Shown here piece by piece: positions 17,031 through 26,668 of a stretch of 64,000 nucleotides of DNA; positions within the stretch are counted from its first letter, which is position 1; every line of letters starts with the position of its first letter. The stretch spans positions 124,001 through 188,000 of the forward strand of contig JADJIH010000001.1 in NCBI GenBank assembly GCA_016707115.1, written 5' to 3'. The stretch comes from Ignavibacteriales bacterium (lineage in GTDB: Bacteria; Bacteroidota; Ignavibacteria; Ignavibacteriales; Ignavibacteriaceae). A model generated the notes under the pieces. That model was not told where the DNA came from and did not search any database. It saw only the letters and a list, made by a program, of their open reading frames with translations. The translations under genes were made by a program, and so were the position numbers.

Positions 17031-18605
17031 ATGAATAAAAACGAACTTGCAAGTTCCATTGCTAAAGCTTCTATCATTTTGTTTATTATTGGAATTGCTG
17101 GAAAAATAATAGGGTTTTTGAGGGAAATTATTTATGCAAATAATTTTGGCTTAAGTAGTGAATTTGATCTATTCTTAACTGTTTCTGCAATTCCAATAGT
17201 AATTAATACTGCAGTTTTGTTTTTGAGCCAGCATTATTTTATTCCATCATATAATAGAATAAAAAATCAGGATTTCAATAGTAGTAATATTGACAAATAT
17301 GGGGATGAATTCTTCAATTATACATTTTGGTGGTTTTTAATTTCTAGTATAGCTATATCTCTTGGATTAGTGTTATTGTCACAACCTATCATGCAATTTT
17401 ATCTTTCATCGGTTTCCGTTGATATTCAGAACAAAGGGACCCACATATTTTTACTCTTTCTATTAACAATCCCTATAAACGCTTGCATATCTGTTATAAC
17501 AGCCTACTTGCAAGCAAATTTTAATTTTATATATCCGGTAGTTTTGCAACTCGTATTAAACCTAATCATCATCGTGATTATATTATTATTTACTAGTACT
17601 TTTGGTATATATATACTGCCCCTTAGCTTTATACTCGGCTACATTATCGTATTTATTTTAATTTCCAGACCGGTTCTCAAAAAATTGAAATTCACTGCTT
17701 CAAAAATTTTTATAACAAAATATCAGAAATCAGATATTAATATATTAATCTCATTAATATTTATTGAAGGTTTCTCACTATCTTATATTTTAGCTGACAG
17801 ATATTTTATAGGAGTAGTTCCTGAGGGAGGAATAGCCGCTTTGAATTATGCGACTGTTATCTATCTACTTCCTATAACAATATTTTCTATTCCACTTATA
17901 ACAACAATATTTTCAAAATTCTCACAATCAAGTGTAAAAACGCCTGGTTCAATGGTTCAGGATTTTATCAGTGCATCGAAAATTAATATTTATATAATTA
18001 TTCCATCGATAATGATACTGATATATTGGGGAGAATATTTTCTAAGATTATTTTATGAGAGGGGGCAATTCAAAGCATCTGATACTATAATTACTCACCA
18101 AGCGTTGCAGTATTACTGTCTTGGGCTAGTGTTTTACTCATCATATTTAATTGTTGTTAAGTTGTTATATAGTCTAAGTGAATATTTTAAAGTGCTGATT
18201 ATTTCAATAATAGCTCTTTTACTTAAAATTGCTTTAAATTTTATTCTGGTAAGTAGTTTGGAACAGAATGGACTCGCATTATCGACTTCTTTAATTTATA
18301 TTTTTCTGTTTTTAATTGGTTTCTATTTTGCTCATAATAAGCTGAATTCGAATAACAAGTTTATACATATTAGTACAGTTATTTATTTTTTAATTAATGC
18401 GATTTTATCTTATATAGCGTCTAATATTTTCATTTTGTTATTAAATATAGATTCTGTGTTAACAAATTTACTGGGAATTACAATTTTCTTGTTTTTATAT
18501 GTAATAAATTCGTGTTTACTTGATGATAATGAATTCAATTTAATTAAAGATGCGATAATTAAATTCTTATCTCTCAATAGAATTGTTAAATCAAAAGTTG
18601 TTTAA
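17031..18605 (+). CDS. MurJ/Wzx-type lipid-linked oligosaccharide flippase
   Basis: A 524-residue polytopic membrane protein of the MVF/MOP exporter superfamily, with about 13-14 predicted helices. The N-terminal GIAGKIIGFLREIIYANNFG segment is the typical start of MurJ-like proteins. Internal features include SLSYILADRYFIGVVPEGG and the FYERGQF motif (MurJ-like LFERGAF) at about residue 342. In this locus it most likely flips the lipid-linked repeat unit across the inner membrane, the Wzx role, rather than acting as the housekeeping lipid II flippase; that is inference from context. Confidence 0.85.
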   Translation: MNKNELASSIAKASIILFIIGIAGKIIGFLREIIYANNFGLSSEFDLFLTVSAIPIVINTAVLFLSQHYFIPSYNRIKNQDFNSSNIDKYGDEFFNYTFWWFLISSIAISLGLVLLSQPIMQFYLSSVSVDIQNKGTHIFLLFLLTIPINACISVITAYLQANFNFIYPVVLQLVLNLIIIVIILLFTSTFGIYILPLSFILGYIIVFILISRPVLKKLKFTASKIFITKYQKSDINILISLIFIEGFSLSYILADRYFIGVVPEGGIAALNYATVIYLLPITIFSIPLITTIFSKFSQSSVKTPGSMVQDFISASKINIYIIIPSIMILIYWGEYFLRLFYERGQFKASDTIITHQALQYYCLGLVFYSSYLIVVKLLYSLSEYFKVLIISIIALLLKIALNFILVSSLEQNGLALSTSLIYIFLFLIGFYFAHNKLNSNNKFIHISTVIYFLINAILSYIASNIFILLLNIDSVLTNLLGITIFLFLYVINSCLLDDNEFNLIKDAIIKFLSLNRIVKSKVV

Positions 18606-18638
18606 ATAAATGTTTTACTAATAATTTTAAAATATTAA

Positions 18639-19628
18639 ATGATTATTTCCCAAACCCCACTACGAATTAGCCTCTCAGGAGGTGGAACTGATTTTCAAGA
18701 ATATTATTCCCAGAATGAAGGATTTGTTGTATCTGCAGCAATCGATAAATATGTCTTTGTCATTATTAAAGAGAGATTTGATGATCTTATTTATGTTAAC
18801 TATACTAAAAAAGAAATTGTTTCTTCAATAAATGAAATACAGCATGAATTAGTTAGAGAAGCTTTAAATAAAACCGGATTGACAAAAGGGATTGAAATTA
18901 CAATGCTTGCTGATGTGCCTTCCGAGGGATCAGGACTTGGATCATCAAGCAGTTTAACTGTCGGTTTGTTAAATGCAATGTATGCGTTTCAAGGGATTCA
19001 AGTTTCCGCAAAACAACTTGCTAGTGAAGCCTGTCAAATTGAAATTGAGGTACTAAAAAAACCAATTGGGAAACAAGATCAGTATATTACAGCTTATGGT
19101 GGGTTAAGATGGATTAGATTTAATAAGAATGATAGTGTTGATACTGAGCTTATAACTGTTCCAAATAATCTAAAAAGAAAATTGGGAGCTAATCTGTTAT
19201 TATTTTATACAAACATAACAAGAAAATCCTCTGCAATTTTAACTGAGCAGAAGAAAAACATAGATAACAAAATCGAATATCATAACAAAATCAAAATACT
19301 AGCAGTTGATGTTGATAGTAAATTAAGGAGTGGTTCTGTTGATGATGTCGGCAAAATTCTTGCTGCAAATTGGGATTTGAAAAAAAATCTTTCGTCTAGC
19401 ATTACAAATAATGAAATAGATAAAATGTATCAAAGAGCTATAAAAGGTGGAGCAATGGGAGGAAAAATTTCAGGAGCCGGTGGGGGAGGATTTTTACTAG
19501 TCTACTGCAAAAGAGAGAATCATGATAATTTGAGAGAACATATGATTGCTTATCGTGAAATGCCTTTTATGTTAGAGCCACATGGAAGTAAAATTATTTT
19601 TAATTATAGCCGTTATGAGTTGAAGTGA
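18639..19628 (+). CDS. hddA: D-glycero-D-manno-heptose 7-phosphate kinase-like GHMP kinase
   Basis: HddA phosphorylates D-glycero-D-manno-heptose 7-phosphate at C1 on the way to GDP-heptose. The 329-residue protein has the GHMP kinase motifs: PLRISLSGGGTDFQEYY at the start, the ATP-binding loop PSEGSGLGSSSSLTVGLLNA near residue 90, and the C-terminal KISGAGGGGFLLVY. The sugar-1-kinase subgroup that includes HddA and L-fucose kinases shares this plan, so the name rests partly on neighbours: an HddC-like nucleotidyltransferase and a GmhA-like isomerase within 2 kb. Confidence 0.8.
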   Translation: MIISQTPLRISLSGGGTDFQEYYSQNEGFVVSAAIDKYVFVIIKERFDDLIYVNYTKKEIVSSINEIQHELVREALNKTGLTKGIEITMLADVPSEGSGLGSSSSLTVGLLNAMYAFQGIQVSAKQLASEACQIEIEVLKKPIGKQDQYITAYGGLRWIRFNKNDSVDTELITVPNNLKRKLGANLLLFYTNITRKSSAILTEQKKNIDNKIEYHNKIKILAVDVDSKLRSGSVDDVGKILAANWDLKKNLSSSITNNEIDKMYQRAIKGGAMGGKISGAGGGGFLLVYCKRENHDNLREHMIAYREMPFMLEPHGSKIIFNYSRYELK

Positions 19629-19671
19629 TTTTCAATTATGCAAATAAAAATTATAAAGAAATAATTATATT

Positions 19672-20733
19672 ATGAGTTTAGTACTTGTAACAGGTGGTGC
19701 TGGGTTTATTGGTTCTCATACTGTTGATAGACTTATTCAGCAAGGCTTGGAGGTAAGGATTTTGGATAATCTTCAAAAACCGGTTCATCTTAAAGGAAAA
19801 CCAAATTACATAAATCCAAAAGCAGAGTTTGTTTTGGGTGACATAAGAGATAAAACCACACTGACAAACTCGTTAAAAGATGTAGAATTTGTTTTTCATT
19901 TAGCTGCTTATCAAGATTATCTGCCTGATTTTTCAACTTTCTTTCATGTTAATTCTGTTAGCACCGCATTATTGTATGAAATTGCAATTGAACAAAGATT
20001 ACCAATAAAAAAAATCATTACAGCATCATCACAATTTGTGCAAGGTGAAGGACTTTATAAAAAGATAGACGGATCTTTCGTTTCACCTAATCAAAGACCT
20101 ATTACTCAATTAGAAAAAAGTGATTGGGAATGGAAGGATGAAAATGGGAATAGGATGGAGTGGCAATGGACGAGCGAAACTCATTCTAACCCTCCAAATG
20201 CATATGCAATCTCTAAATACGCTCAGGAGTTAATGACCATCTCTTTTGGAAAAAGATATTCGATTCCTTCTGTAGCATTAAGATATTCAATAGTGCAAGG
20301 TCCAAGACAATCATTCTACAATGCATATTCGGGAGCTTGCAGGATTTTTAACTTACATTATTTCTTTGATAAAGCTCCAACACTTTATGAGGATGGTTTA
20401 CAAAAAAGAGATTTTATAAATATTCATGATGTTGTTGATGCAAACTTATTGGTTCTCCAGGATTCCAGAGCTAATTATGAAGTATTTTGTGTAGGTAGTG
20501 GTAAAGCATATACTGTTAAAGAATTCGCAGATGTAGTTGCCGCAGTGCACCATAAAAAGCACATTCTGCCAAAAATACCCGGAGAATTCAGAGTTGGTGA
20601 TACAAGGAATACTTGTTCAGACATTAGTAAACTTAAAAAATTAGGCTGGACTCCTAAACGTACAATTGAGGATTCAGTCGTTGAATATTTAGAGTATCTG
20701 AAAGTACAAACTGACATTGAGGGATATTCTTGA
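19672..20733 (+). CDS. NAD(P)-dependent nucleotide-sugar epimerase/dehydratase
   Basis: A 353-residue extended SDR enzyme acting on a nucleotide sugar. The Rossmann motif VTGGAGFIGSHTVDRL is at residues 6-21, the acidic residue after strand 2 is in RILDNLQ, and the catalytic pair is in NAYAISKYAQEL (Y-x-x-x-K) near residue 180. The middle has an unusually tryptophan-rich insertion (DWEWKDENGNRMEWQW). The substrate is not clear; its position between the HddA-like kinase and the HddC-like nucleotidyltransferase suggests a heptose or a sugar derived from it. Confidence 0.82.
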   Translation: MSLVLVTGGAGFIGSHTVDRLIQQGLEVRILDNLQKPVHLKGKPNYINPKAEFVLGDIRDKTTLTNSLKDVEFVFHLAAYQDYLPDFSTFFHVNSVSTALLYEIAIEQRLPIKKIITASSQFVQGEGLYKKIDGSFVSPNQRPITQLEKSDWEWKDENGNRMEWQWTSETHSNPPNAYAISKYAQELMTISFGKRYSIPSVALRYSIVQGPRQSFYNAYSGACRIFNLHYFFDKAPTLYEDGLQKRDFINIHDVVDANLLVLQDSRANYEVFCVGSGKAYTVKEFADVVAAVHHKKHILPKIPGEFRVGDTRNTCSDISKLKKLGWTPKRTIEDSVVEYLEYLKVQTDIEGYS

Positions 20734-20793
20734 ATTTGCAGATAAGACTATGAAGCAATTGAATGTTGTAAGAAAGGTTAAACAATCGTCTTT

Positions 20794-21499
20794 ATGAAGG
20801 CTTTTTTATTGGCAGCAGGACTAGGAACAAGATTAAAACCATTAACAGATCATACTCCCAAATGTTTAGTAAATATTTGTGGAAAACCATTACTTGCATG
20901 GTGGATTGATTTGTTTGAGGAACATGGTATTGAAGAGGTATTAATAAATTTGCATCATCTACCAGATCAGGTCATTACGTTTGTTGAAGCATGTAAATCC
21001 AATATTAAATTTCGGTATTTTTATGAAGATAAACTTTTAGGAAGTGCAGGAACATTACGCCAGAATAAAGAATTTGTAAAAAATGAAAATTCTTTTTTTA
21101 TTTGTTATGCTGACAATCTGACAAATTACAACTTGACTGAATTTTTAAGTTTTCACAAAAAAAAAAAATCTCTCTTTAGTATGGCATTATTTAGAACAAA
21201 TCAACCAACAACGAAGGAATTGCTGTTCTGGATGCCAAAGATATAGTAATTGATTTGAAGAGAAGCCCGCAAATCCAACATCAAATTTAGCTAATGCTGG
21301 CATCTATATTTCTTCCCGAGAAGTATTAGAAATTATTCCTGAACTAGAAGTAACTGATATTGGATTTCATTTGTTACCAAAATTAATTGGAAGAATGGAT
21401 GGATGGGAAAGTAAAGATTATTTAATTGATATTGGCATGCATTCAGATTTGGCCAAAGCTGAAATAGAATGGAAAAACTTAATGGAAGGAAATTTATAA
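20794..21499 (+). pseudogene. hddC: D-glycero-D-manno-heptose 1-phosphate guanylyltransferase-like, two frameshifts
   Basis: This nucleotidyltransferase would join a sugar 1-phosphate to GTP to give the GDP sugar. The first frame has the family start FLLAAGLGTRLKPLTDHTPK with PKCLVNICGKPLL, LLGSAGTLRQ and ICYADNLTN. After about residue 141 the continuation moves to a second frame (GIAVLDAKDIVIDL) and then a third (EEKPANPTSNLANAGIYIS, then YLIDIGMHSDLAKAE). One missing A near 21215 and one missing T near 21256 would restore a protein of about 235 residues ending at 21499. The next gene begins at 21500. Family recognition is good; GTP specificity is inferred from neighbours. Confidence 0.75.
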
Positions 21500-22072
21500 A
21501 TGAAGTTTACTGAATATTGTTTCTATTTAAATGAAACTTTAACCAAAATTGATCAACAAGAAATAAATAAATTTATCGAGTTGATTGTTAAAGCTTATGA
21601 AGAAGAAAGAATGATTTTTATAATCGGTAATGGAGGATCTGCTGCGAATGCTTCTCACTTTGCACAGGATCTGGCTAAGGGAACAAGAAATCATTTAGAT
21701 CAAATCAAAAGAATAAAAGCTTTAAGCCTTACAGATAGTATTCCATTTATAACAGCTTTGGGTAATGATGACGGTTATGCCTATATATTTGAACAACAAC
21801 TCAGAACTTATGCAAAACCGAATGATGTACTTATTGCAATTAGCGGCTCCGGTAATAGTCCAAATATTATTAAAGCGATTGAATGGGCAAATTCGATTGG
21901 AATCACTACAATTGGAATTTCTGGGTTCAATGGAGGAAAGTTAAAAGAATTAGTAAAATACTCCTTGCACATCCCTTTAGATGACATGTGTACATCAGAA
22001 AGTATTCACTCAATTGTATTGCATTATGTAGTAATCGAATTGCAAAAAAAAATAAAAAACATGGAACCGTAA
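21500..22072 (+). CDS. gmhA: Phosphoheptose isomerase-like SIS protein
   Basis: GmhA converts sedoheptulose 7-phosphate to D-glycero-D-manno-heptose 7-phosphate. The 190-residue protein has the single SIS domain of that family: FIIGNGGSAANASHFAQDLA near residue 43, ITALGNDDGYAYIFEQQL, then VLIAISGSGNSPNIIKAIEWA near residue 112, and CTSESIHSIVLHYVVIEL at the end. It starts immediately after the HddC-like stop, supporting a GDP-heptose module with HddA-like and HddC-like genes. A GmhB-type phosphatase is not visible in the window. Confidence 0.88.
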   Translation: MKFTEYCFYLNETLTKIDQQEINKFIELIVKAYEEERMIFIIGNGGSAANASHFAQDLAKGTRNHLDQIKRIKALSLTDSIPFITALGNDDGYAYIFEQQLRTYAKPNDVLIAISGSGNSPNIIKAIEWANSIGITTIGISGFNGGKLKELVKYSLHIPLDDMCTSESIHSIVLHYVVIELQKKIKNMEP

Positions 22073-22125
22073 GTGATCACAATTCTTATTTTAAATTATA
22101 ATGATATCAATAAAAGATATTTGTA

Positions 22126-23526
22126 ATGATTAGTAGAGTTTTTAACAATTACTTTTCTTGGATGATTTATTCAATATCTTTAGCAATTATTATCGTTCTA
22201 ATAAACCCTTACCTTATAATAACGTTTATCTTAATCGCAATTTTGGCCGCAGTATATTATTTCGGAGAGAAAGTTTTATTAGGATTGATTTTATTAAACT
22301 ATCTCACTGGATTAACCGAATATATTGGTAATTTAAGAATTTATTTAAACCTATTATCCACAATCATATTGCTTTATTTGTTCATTAAGAAATATGGACT
22401 TCGTTTGGATGAATACCCCAAAATTCCTTATGAAATAGCCATCTTTTTAATTGTCTTATTTATAAGTCTTTCAGTATCAGCACTGTTTTCTTCATATATG
22501 GTTATAGGATTTACTTCTATCGTAACTATGCTACTTTTTTTTTTAATCACTTATTTATTTTATGCGTTATTAAAGAATGAAGAAAATATTTACATATATA
22601 TTTATTCCATATCCATTTCTGTACTAGTGGTAGCTGTTAGAATTTTTATAGATTTATTCACCCTTGGAATACAAGACTTTTTCAAGAAAGCGATTTTGGA
22701 AGGAAATTCTGAATTGGCTGGCAGCACAGGTTACACGGGATTTACTATATTTTTTATTTCGACGTCCTTTATTTCAGCTTTTTTATTTATGGATAAAAGC
22801 AAGAATGCTATAAATAAACTATTGCTCACATTAATTTTAATAATCAATATAGTAACCCTTATCTTCGCAAATTCCAGGGCGGCAATACTAGCTACTATTT
22901 TAAGTATAAGTTTTATGTTTTTAATCTTAAAATGGAAACCTTTTATAAAGACTTTTTTAATAATTTTACTAGTTCTTTTGGGTCTATTTTTTACAATACC
23001 AGCTGTTGAAGAAACAATTAATTTGTATGTGCGAATAGACTCTATTAATCAAAGAGAAGTTTTTTGGGAAACAGGTTCAGATGTTATTTCAGATTATCCA
23101 ATTTTAGGTGTAGGTCCGGGTTCCTTTTATAAATACTTTTTTAGTTATGCACCCGGATCATTATTTGATCTATTTTATTTGGATATCTGGAGATACGGCA
23201 AACCTTCTCCACATAATCTCTTTCTTCACTACTGGTCCGAGAATGGGATATTAGGGTTTATACTTGCTATTAGTCTGTTTGTTTTATTTTTTTATTTTGC
23301 TTTTAATACCATCAAACTAACAAAAGGTAGGTATAGAGATGGTTACATAATCTCTATAGCTATTACTGGGATCGGCATAGGATTTTTATTCCGAGCCTTT
23401 TTTGAGGTAACCGGATTATTATATTATGGTTATATAACAACCGATTTGCCCTTTTGGTTACTGTTTGGAATACTTGTGCATTTTTATCAGGAGATGAAAT
23501 CTCATGGAAATAGAATAGTAGAATAA
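22126..23526 (+). CDS. O-antigen polymerase/ligase-like membrane protein
   Basis: A 466-residue inner-membrane protein with about 12 hydrophobic segments and the Wzy_C (O-antigen ligase) domain. The domain is marked by IFANSRAAILATILSISFMF, the long loop with YPILGVGPGSFYKYF, and GKPSPHNLFLHYWSENGILG, where the PHN-x-x-L motif is characteristic. It either polymerises repeat units (Wzy) or ligates the glycan to lipid A core (WaaL); the sequence alone does not separate the two. It starts 53 bases after the gmhA-like gene. Confidence 0.85.
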   Translation: MISRVFNNYFSWMIYSISLAIIIVLINPYLIITFILIAILAAVYYFGEKVLLGLILLNYLTGLTEYIGNLRIYLNLLSTIILLYLFIKKYGLRLDEYPKIPYEIAIFLIVLFISLSVSALFSSYMVIGFTSIVTMLLFFLITYLFYALLKNEENIYIYIYSISISVLVVAVRIFIDLFTLGIQDFFKKAILEGNSELAGSTGYTGFTIFFISTSFISAFLFMDKSKNAINKLLLTLILIINIVTLIFANSRAAILATILSISFMFLILKWKPFIKTFLIILLVLLGLFFTIPAVEETINLYVRIDSINQREVFWETGSDVISDYPILGVGPGSFYKYFFSYAPGSLFDLFYLDIWRYGKPSPHNLFLHYWSENGILGFILAISLFVLFFYFAFNTIKLTKGRYRDGYIISIAITGIGIGFLFRAFFEVTGLLYYGYITTDLPFWLLFGILVHFYQEMKSHGNRIVE

Positions 23527-23570
23527 CAATTTATTTTTGAAAATTATTCACACTTAACTCCACTTGCAAT

Positions 23571-24659
23571 ATGTTTTTTTATGAATATATCAGAAACAAA
23601 CCTTTTAATAATCAAGCAGCAATTCTTGTAATTAATTTCTTAATAAATTTTTCCAGATTCTTTATCTATGGTAAAAAGAAGGATGCAAAAAATATTGTAA
23701 TAGTTGCGTTACATAGATTGGGAGATTCAGTTTTTACTATTCCAGCAATTAAACAGATTATTAGATACCACAAAGAGAATATTTTTCTGGTTTGTTACTC
23801 TGAGACAGTCGCAATATATAAAATTGTGATCGACGCTCTAAGTTTCGTTGAATTGACTCATGATCATTTTTTTACAAATGACCAGATTGCAAAATCAGAA
23901 GCAAGGAAAATATTAAGGAGACTAAACCCTTCCATTGTATATGATATGACTGGAAATGTAACATCAGCTTCTCTAATATTTAATATCGCTGCGGGTGAAA
24001 TTATTGGAATTAATGAGCCTTACTATCGTTCAATATACACAAAATATAAGCAGCTAAGACTAGAGCCACACATTACTGACAATTATTTAGATGGGATTCG
24101 TTCCGTTATCCCTTTTACAGATATGGAGGAGGTTCCAATTCAAAATAATAAATTTAGGGAGTACATTCTTATTCATCCATTTGCTAGCAAAAGATCTAAA
24201 GAGTGGGGACTGAATAGATTTATAGAACTTGCTGCCATATTAAATAAAAAATATAAATGTGTTTTAGTTTCTCCTCCAAACCTGATTTCTGAAGATGTTA
24301 AAGTTGAAATGCAAATAAAAAATATCGATCTTTTAGAAACAAAATCAACCATTGAACTAATTGATGCAATTGGTAAATGTTTGTTTTTAATCGGGAATGA
24401 TTCTGGTGCTGTTCATATTGCGAATCTTTTAGGGAAACCCACATTTTGTATTTATGGTCCGACTAATCCAGCATTCCATAAACCGTTAAGTGGCATCAAT
24501 GAATATGTGATGAAGCAACTAATATGTTCAACTAAACCTAATGAAAAAATTTGCTTTACCTTTGGCGGTGTCTTTTGTCCATCCAACGAGTGTATGCAGA
24601 ATTTAAGTTTTGAAACTGTAAAAGAAAAAGTTAATAACTTTTTAGATAGATTAATTTAG
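23571..24659 (+). CDS. Glycosyltransferase family 9 (heptosyltransferase-like)
   Basis: GT9 enzymes are GT-B fold transferases that add heptose to lipopolysaccharide. The 362-residue protein shows IVIVALHRLGDSVFTIPAI near residue 43, the classic acceptor-side motif, and in the C-terminal half FLIGNDSGAVHIANLLGKPT and CIYGPTNP, the nucleotide-sugar binding region. The cysteines in CFTFGGVFCPSNECMQNL resemble those found late in WaaF/WaaC-type proteins. Heptose precursor genes lie just upstream, in keeping with a heptosyltransferase role. Confidence 0.87.
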   Translation: MFFYEYIRNKPFNNQAAILVINFLINFSRFFIYGKKKDAKNIVIVALHRLGDSVFTIPAIKQIIRYHKENIFLVCYSETVAIYKIVIDALSFVELTHDHFFTNDQIAKSEARKILRRLNPSIVYDMTGNVTSASLIFNIAAGEIIGINEPYYRSIYTKYKQLRLEPHITDNYLDGIRSVIPFTDMEEVPIQNNKFREYILIHPFASKRSKEWGLNRFIELAAILNKKYKCVLVSPPNLISEDVKVEMQIKNIDLLETKSTIELIDAIGKCLFLIGNDSGAVHIANLLGKPTFCIYGPTNPAFHKPLSGINEYVMKQLICSTKPNEKICFTFGGVFCPSNECMQNLSFETVKEKVNNFLDRLI

Positions 24660-24700
24660 AAAGGATATTTTAAGATAGTGCCTTACCAATTATTTAATGA

Positions 24701-25447
24701 AGATTAGTAATAAAAATAAAAAATGCGAAATCAAGGTCTCTGAAACCATCTAAATTTGCAAAATCCAAAAATTCTTATAAAGCAACGAACGATATAAAAT
24801 CTGTTGGAATTGCTTATAGATTTATTGGCGACTTACAAGCAAAAAATTATTTTGAATTAATACAGGAGTATGCTAAAGGGGATTTACTTGATTTAGGATG
24901 TGGTAATGTTTCATTGTATCAAATGTACAAACCTTTTACTAAAAATATAATTTGTGCTGATTGGCCTAATTCTTATCACAATTCATTATTTCTTGATTTT
25001 CAAATTAACTTAAATAGACCGCTACCAGTAAAAGACAATCGATTTGATACAATTTTGTTAACGGATGTATTGGAGCACATATTAAACCCAGATCTTCTTT
25101 TGAAAGAAATGACAAGAATCCTAAAACCGGGAGGAAAGATGATTATTACTGTTCCTTTTTTTCATCTATTACATGAAGAACCTTATGACTATTTTAGATA
25201 TACAGAATTTAGATTAAAAATGTTCTGTGAAGAAAATGGTTTAAAGGTTTTAAAATTGTTTCCATACGGTGCTTCCCTGGAAATATTAATCGATTTTATC
25301 GCAAAACATATTTCATTCTCATTTATTTTATCCAAATTAAATTATTCTTTTGGAAAATTATTAAGTAATTCGTTTATAGGAAAAAAAATATACTCAGCAA
25401 CATTTTCAAAATATCCACTAGGATATTGTTTGGTAGCTCAAAAATAA
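24701..25447 (+). CDS. SAM-dependent methyltransferase, 5' end unclear
   Basis: A class I methyltransferase with SAM motif I (DLLDLGCGNVSLYQMY), then RFDTILLTDVLEHILNPDLL, ILKPGGKMIITVPFFHLLHE and DYFRYTEFRLKMFCEENG. Motif I lies upstream of the first usable start in this frame (TTG at 24914), so the real gene must begin earlier. The frame is open back to 24701. ATG 24697 in another frame gives MKISNKNKK and would join after a length change in the A6 run at 24721-24726. A different start with a small frameshift is also possible. It probably acts in the surface glycan locus. Confidence 0.75.
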   Translation, partial: RLVIKIKNAKSRSLKPSKFAKSKNSYKATNDIKSVGIAYRFIGDLQAKNYFELIQEYAKGDLLDLGCGNVSLYQMYKPFTKNIICADWPNSYHNSLFLDFQINLNRPLPVKDNRFDTILLTDVLEHILNPDLLLKEMTRILKPGGKMIITVPFFHLLHEEPYDYFRYTEFRLKMFCEENGLKVLKLFPYGASLEILIDFIAKHISFSFILSKLNYSFGKLLSNSFIGKKIYSATFSKYPLGYCLVAQK

Positions 25448-25448
25448 T

Positions 25449-26558
25449 ATGAAAGTAGTTTTATTAAGTGATCCAGCTTCAGCTCATACTATTAAGTGGG
25501 CAAATGGTATTCATTCTAAAGGAGTGGATGTACTGGTTTATGGATTAACTGCCTGTGATTATTCCCAATATAATCGTGGAATTGAAATCGAAGTTTTTAA
25601 AATTCCTGAATTCTTTAAATGGCAAAAGGATGGGAATATTCTTAAATCAGTTTATCTTTTAAGTTTACCTCGCTTAAAAAAAATAATTAAAAAATTTAAA
25701 TGTGATATCCTTCATTCACAATCGGCATCAAGTTATGGATTGTTAGGGGCATTATCTGGTTTTCATCCACACGTTATGTCTGTTTGGGGAAACGATGTTT
25801 ATATTTTTCCACACAAGCACAAACTTTTAGAAAAGATATTAAGATACAATCTTAGCACTGGTGATATCATTACTTCATCTAGTAAAATTATGGCCGACTA
25901 TTCTAGGCGATTTGTTGATAAGGATATTTTGGTAACTCCTGGTGGAATAATGCTTGATAAATTTAAACCAATAAAACGGGATACTTCAATTTATCAAGAA
26001 AACGATATTGTAATCGGAACAATTAAAATGATGGAAAAAAAATATGGATCTGAAGACATCCTCGATGCTTTCAACATATTGACAAAAAAACATCCATCCT
26101 TACCTCTAAAACTATTAATGATTGGTCGTGGTTCATTAATTGAATATTTAACTGATAAAGCGAAAAACTATAATATATCTGATTCTGTGAAATTTACAGG
26201 CATCGTTCCTTTTGATCAGGTTCCGAAATATCACAATATGCTAGATATTTATCTTGCTCCATCAACAGATGATAGTGAATCCTTCGGCGTTGGGATTCTT
26301 GAAGCATCGGCATGTGGTAAACCTGTTATTGTTTCAAACATTGGTGGATTACCTGAAGTTATACAGGATAATCATACTGGTTATATGGTCCCACCAAACA
26401 ATCCTCAGATATTAGCCGAAAAGATTGAACATCTAGTTTTGAATAAAGAGACAAGATTGAAATTGGGAGAAAATGGAAGACGATTTGTAGAAGAAAAATA
26501 CGACTATGATAAAATTCTTGATTATATTATTTCGATTTATAAAAGCGTTTTGAAGTAG
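25449..26558 (+). CDS. Glycosyltransferase family 4
   Basis: A 369-residue GT-B enzyme. The N-terminal half has ILHSQSASSYGLLGAL and MSVWGNDVYIFP; the C-terminal Glycos_transf_1 domain begins near VIGTIKMMEKKYGSEDILDA and includes KFTGIVPFDQVPKYHNMLDI, then SESFGVGILEASACGKPVI with the E-x7-E motif and VVSNIGGLPEV-like residues (VSNIGGLPEVIQ). It adds a sugar to the growing surface glycan; donor and acceptor are unknown. It starts 1 base after the methyltransferase stop. Confidence 0.93.
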   Translation: MKVVLLSDPASAHTIKWANGIHSKGVDVLVYGLTACDYSQYNRGIEIEVFKIPEFFKWQKDGNILKSVYLLSLPRLKKIIKKFKCDILHSQSASSYGLLGALSGFHPHVMSVWGNDVYIFPHKHKLLEKILRYNLSTGDIITSSSKIMADYSRRFVDKDILVTPGGIMLDKFKPIKRDTSIYQENDIVIGTIKMMEKKYGSEDILDAFNILTKKHPSLPLKLLMIGRGSLIEYLTDKAKNYNISDSVKFTGIVPFDQVPKYHNMLDIYLAPSTDDSESFGVGILEASACGKPVIVSNIGGLPEVIQDNHTGYMVPPNNPQILAEKIEHLVLNKETRLKLGENGRRFVEEKYDYDKILDYIISIYKSVLK

Positions 26559-26668
26559 AATAAACTTGAATTGGTTAGCAATTTATAGAGCAGCTATATA
26601 AGCTTGATTTTTATATTTTAAATGAATCATATAATTAAAACTTTATTAAAATGTTTAGTAGATAGTTG

